From Neospora caninum Liverpool (Eukaryota > Apicomplexa > Conoidasida > Eucoccidiorida > Sarcocystidae), in contig NC_018389.1 of assembly GCF_000208865.1 (NCBI RefSeq), forward strand, positions 434,001 through 498,000: DNA of 64,000 nt, in the 5' to 3' direction. The notes under the pieces were generated by a model. That model did no database searches and was not told the origin of the DNA. It worked only from the letters and a program-made list of their open reading frames with translations. Shown here piece after piece: positions 61,221-64,000 of the stretch. The stretch's first letter is position 1. The number at the start of each line of letters is the position of its first letter. The position numbers and the translations under genes were made by a program.

Positions 61221-62498
61221 AGAGGGGACAGAGGCCCCGGCGAACAAAACGCGGGTGAGCGTTACTACAGCTCCCCTGTACAGAGTCGTCGCGCAAGAGC
61301 ACAGCAGACAACGCCCTTGGTGCGTCTGTCTTCGTGTTTTCCTTCATTCTCCGTGTTGCCAGTTGCTGGTAGAGAGAGAGCTTTCTTTCCTGTGCGACGC
61401 GTCCTCTAGAAGACACTCTACGCGAGTGCAACAAAGCCGGCAGGTTGACCCACCTGAGTATCACGTGCAAAAACCCGGAAGCGTCAGCCGCTCCCTCTCC
61501 CCGCTCGTTTTCCCCTTCCTGTCTCTGCTCTCTTCTGCTCCTCTGGCGTTCTGTGTCGCTCTCACTGTCTTTGTCTGCCTGCCACATTGCCTCTTTGCGT
61601 GTCTCTCTGCAGTCGTGTCTCTCTGTCTTCCTCTCTCCGTATCTGTCTCTCTACTCGTCTCTCATCTGCATCTTTCTCTTCCTCTGTCGGATTCTGCGAG
61701 CGCTGCCTTCGCGCGACGCCGCGTCCCGGGGCCTGTCTCTGGAACTCTCTCCCCTCTCTAGCCTTTTCGCGACAGTGTCAGGAAGCGGCTTCGCGGCCCG
61801 TAGCAACCCCGCCCTTCTGTGTCGCAGGCGCCGCGGAAGCCAGCTCGGTGGCGTCTCGGCAACCACACTTCGAATCAGAACTGTTCCCCCTCCGCGGCGC
61901 CGGCGCACGTTTTGTCGCGAGAGGGACTCGTCGCCCCGCAAAAACAGTCTCGCGCTGAGACGCCACAGACACTCGCTTTCCGAGGCGCCGAACGGGGAAA
62001 CACTCCAATGGGGGGAATGGAGATCCTCGGTGCTTTTTTGGAGCGTTGGACCATGTTGACGCGACCGAGAGGCCAGTGCAGCAGAGTGGGGGGTGCCTAC
62101 CAAAACGAACCTTTCTTCACCGCACACCGTCCACACAACTGCGAAAAATCTGCTCGCTTGCGGGAAAACGAGACGCCGAACTCTGCCTAGACGAGGAGCG
62201 AGGCACTTTTTTTGGAAGAACATGCGAAACACACAGGCCTCACGAGCCGCCACGGTCGTCACAACATTCCCTGGTTGCTTTGCCAGAGTGTTCGCAAAGG
62301 CAAAAGCTGGCCGTTTCGCTTCGATTACGCGGAAAACGACACCGGATTCCATACACATTTCCATATCTATATTTGTGTAAATGTGTATGCGTTGTGAAAA
62401 TCCGTTCTAGAGGTGTAGAAGCGCATTCGCACTCGACGCAGGCACACTGCCTTTATAGGCGGTGTGCTTGCCGCGCGTCTGGCGCGGGCAGAAAGAGT
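61221..62498. other. Convergent spacer
   Basis: This lies between the plus-strand stop at 61220 and the minus-strand stop at 62499. 61490-61760 is almost pure pyrimidine on the plus strand. No gene is supported; both 3' untranslated regions should be here. Confidence 0.5.
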
Positions 62499-63901
62499 TT
62501 ACGCGGTGGATCTTCCTTTCCCCTGGAGAAGGAACAGGACAGAGCCGACAAGTTCCGAGAGCCCCTTGGCGAAGACCATCTGAGGTGTATAGCCGCTGGC
62601 GAGCTCCGCTTTTTCGAATTGCTCGCGGTTCTTGTAGCGGGGTCGCGGCACGTCTGCGTCTTCTTTGATTGAATGATTCAAAGGCCGAGCAGTCTCTCCG
62701 CTCTCCGCACTCACCGCGACAGCCGCCTGCTCCTCCTGGAAGTACGGCGCGTACTGGCGCTCCAGAGGCTGAAGAATGCATGTAGAGAACAGGTAGGTAC
62801 GCATTCTTCGACATGCTCTGTCTGAAACTGGTTCACTCTCCGCGTAGTGCGAAGCAACAGGTCGGCGGTACGCCCTAGCGACGGTGACCCTCCCCCCAGT
62901 CGGAACAGCCTCAGACGCAACACTCTCCGGCACGCAATGCGAAAAAATCAGACATTGATCTACGATCGCCGTCTCCAGACACCCACAGAGGCAGAGACCG
63001 CCTTTCCACAACATACCTACAAATCCACTGTCCATAGTTTATATATGTCTACATAAAGATATAGAGGGAGAGAAGTGAGCCTCCTTCTACAAGGCGGATA
63101 CCCAATACAGAGTGAATGCACGTTACTCTCTACTGCATATATCCGTATCTATCGTTTACAAGCAAAGGCACATTTATCTACAGAAACGGAAACATCGAAA
63201 CACCGAACGTAGGCGACGAACTGCGATGTGAATATGAGATAGCCGCCCGAAGTCGTACGCCTGCTATAGATCAGTATATACATAAATATGCGTAGGTGTC
63301 CGTTCGCGAGGGTTTTTGACCGACTAGGGCTTACGTGCACTAGTTGGTCTTTGTCGACGGCCGTTCTAGAGAGGGCGGGCCGTCGTTTGACGACTTCGTA
63401 GAAGATGCCTTCTCTCTGGACAATCTGGAAGATCTTTTCCTTCTCGCGCTGTTTGCGTTCCTCCTTGTTCTCTTTAATCAGTTTCGTGTTCTGTCGCTCG
63501 TACGCCCGTAGCTCGGCCTCCAGTTTCCGTTTGACAGCCTCATCGGTTCCACTGACAAGTTGGTACACTGGAAAGAACAGAGGCGCCAGCGCACCACGAT
63601 GCATGCAAATCGCGAAACGTGTCGAGGCACGCGCTACAGGTGGCTTCCAGCGCTGAGGGTTGCAGGAATGTGTGTCTTCCGGATACCCCAGCGCTGTCTC
63701 GTTTCTTGTTCTGGACGTTTCCTTCTGTGTCTGTGTTCTCCACTTTCTTCCTCAACATTCTCTCTATTCCCGATTCGACGGCACACGCACCTGAGTGTCC
63801 CCTTTTCGTAACGTCTCCTGCACCAGCGGGTGTATATAAACGGGTGTATTTATCCAGATGCTGTCGCGTTTCACGGCAAAGCTCCATTTTTCGTATATGT
63901 C
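62499..63901 (-). CDS. Coiled-coil hypothetical protein, 3' part (partial)
   Basis: Minus-strand exons are 63567-63335 and 62768-62499 (stop), with a weaker candidate upstream exon at 63901-63787; phases agree (the last using donor GTGTGC) and give about 205 residues. The protein probably continues past the window. The upstream candidate reads DIYEKWSFAVKRDSIWINTP. The middle exon carries LEAELRAYERQNTKLIKENK followed by a run of Lys/Glu/Arg (EERKQREKEK), a likely coiled coil, then IFQIVQREGIFYEVVKRR. The last exon has PLERQYAPYFQEEQAAVAV, YKNREQFEKAELASGY and a hydrophobic end (LSELVGSVLFLLQ). A possible 75-bp intron (donor GTGAGT after QAAVA) is rejected because the frame is open through it. 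I do not recognise the family. Confidence 0.55.
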
Positions 63902-64000
63902 CTAACCTTTCCCTTGCAGTCCGTCCCTTGCTCGCCTCGATTCGGCGCCTCTCCTCTTCCTCTCTAGGCGCCTGCCGCGTCCTTTGTGCGGTCGCTCTTG
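63902..64000. other. Right-edge stretch
   Basis: Probably intron or upstream exon of the minus-strand coiled-coil gene: a minus-strand frame here reads REEERRRIEASKGRT. On the plus strand the same bases look like a pyrimidine tract with an acceptor, so the assignment is open. Confidence 0.3.

Overview
The window looks like nuclear DNA of a cyst-forming coccidian apicomplexan (Toxoplasma, Hammondia or Neospora type). The reasons are GC-rich, intron-split genes with long low-complexity linkers, pyrimidine tracts before splice acceptors, many (TA)n microsatellites in introns, scattered TGCATGC words, long gene-poor spacers, and proteins that are clearly eukaryotic (PCNA, FHIT, CELF-type RRM, KH). 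Species cannot be fixed from the sequence alone. One 100-base run of N (10482-10581) marks an assembly gap. All gene models here were spliced by hand from open frames, GT/AG sites and phase agreement.

Layout. 1.3-2.4 kb (-): a small protein of about 97 residues, unknown. 4.8-6.05 kb (-): a 177-residue protein with a Pro/Ser/Ala-rich head and a helical tail, unknown. 7.1-8.3 kb (+): the diadenosine triphosphate hydrolase FHIT, divergent from the previous gene across a spacer of about 1 kb. 9.8-13.0 kb (-): PCNA, tail-to-tail with FHIT, with the assembly gap in its last intron. 13-22.4 kb: gene-poor. 22.4-28.3 kb (+): a 1240-residue CELF/Bruno-like protein with three RRMs. 28.3-35.5 kb: gene-poor. 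35.5-38.2 kb (+): a 598-residue protein without a recognisable domain. 38.2-48.6 kb: gene-poor, with a segmental duplication, a 22-G tract and a 25-copy 38-bp minisatellite ending 39 bp before the next start codon. 48.6-56.3 kb (+): a 1789-residue KH-domain protein. 56.5-61.2 kb (+): exon-like segments that I could not resolve into one sure gene. 62.5-63.9 kb (-): the 3' exons of a lysine/glutamate-rich coiled-coil protein that probably runs out of the window.

The genes are independent eukaryotic transcription units, not an operon. Two large ones (CELF-like and KH) encode RNA-binding proteins likely to act in splicing, mRNA stability or translation; PCNA serves replication and repair; FHIT hydrolyses dinucleoside polyphosphates. 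No tRNA, rRNA, CRISPR array or transposase was found. The most unusual items are the frame-rotating minisatellite at the KH gene, the identical intron position inside all three RRMs of the CELF-like gene, and the hairpin-prone gap in PCNA.
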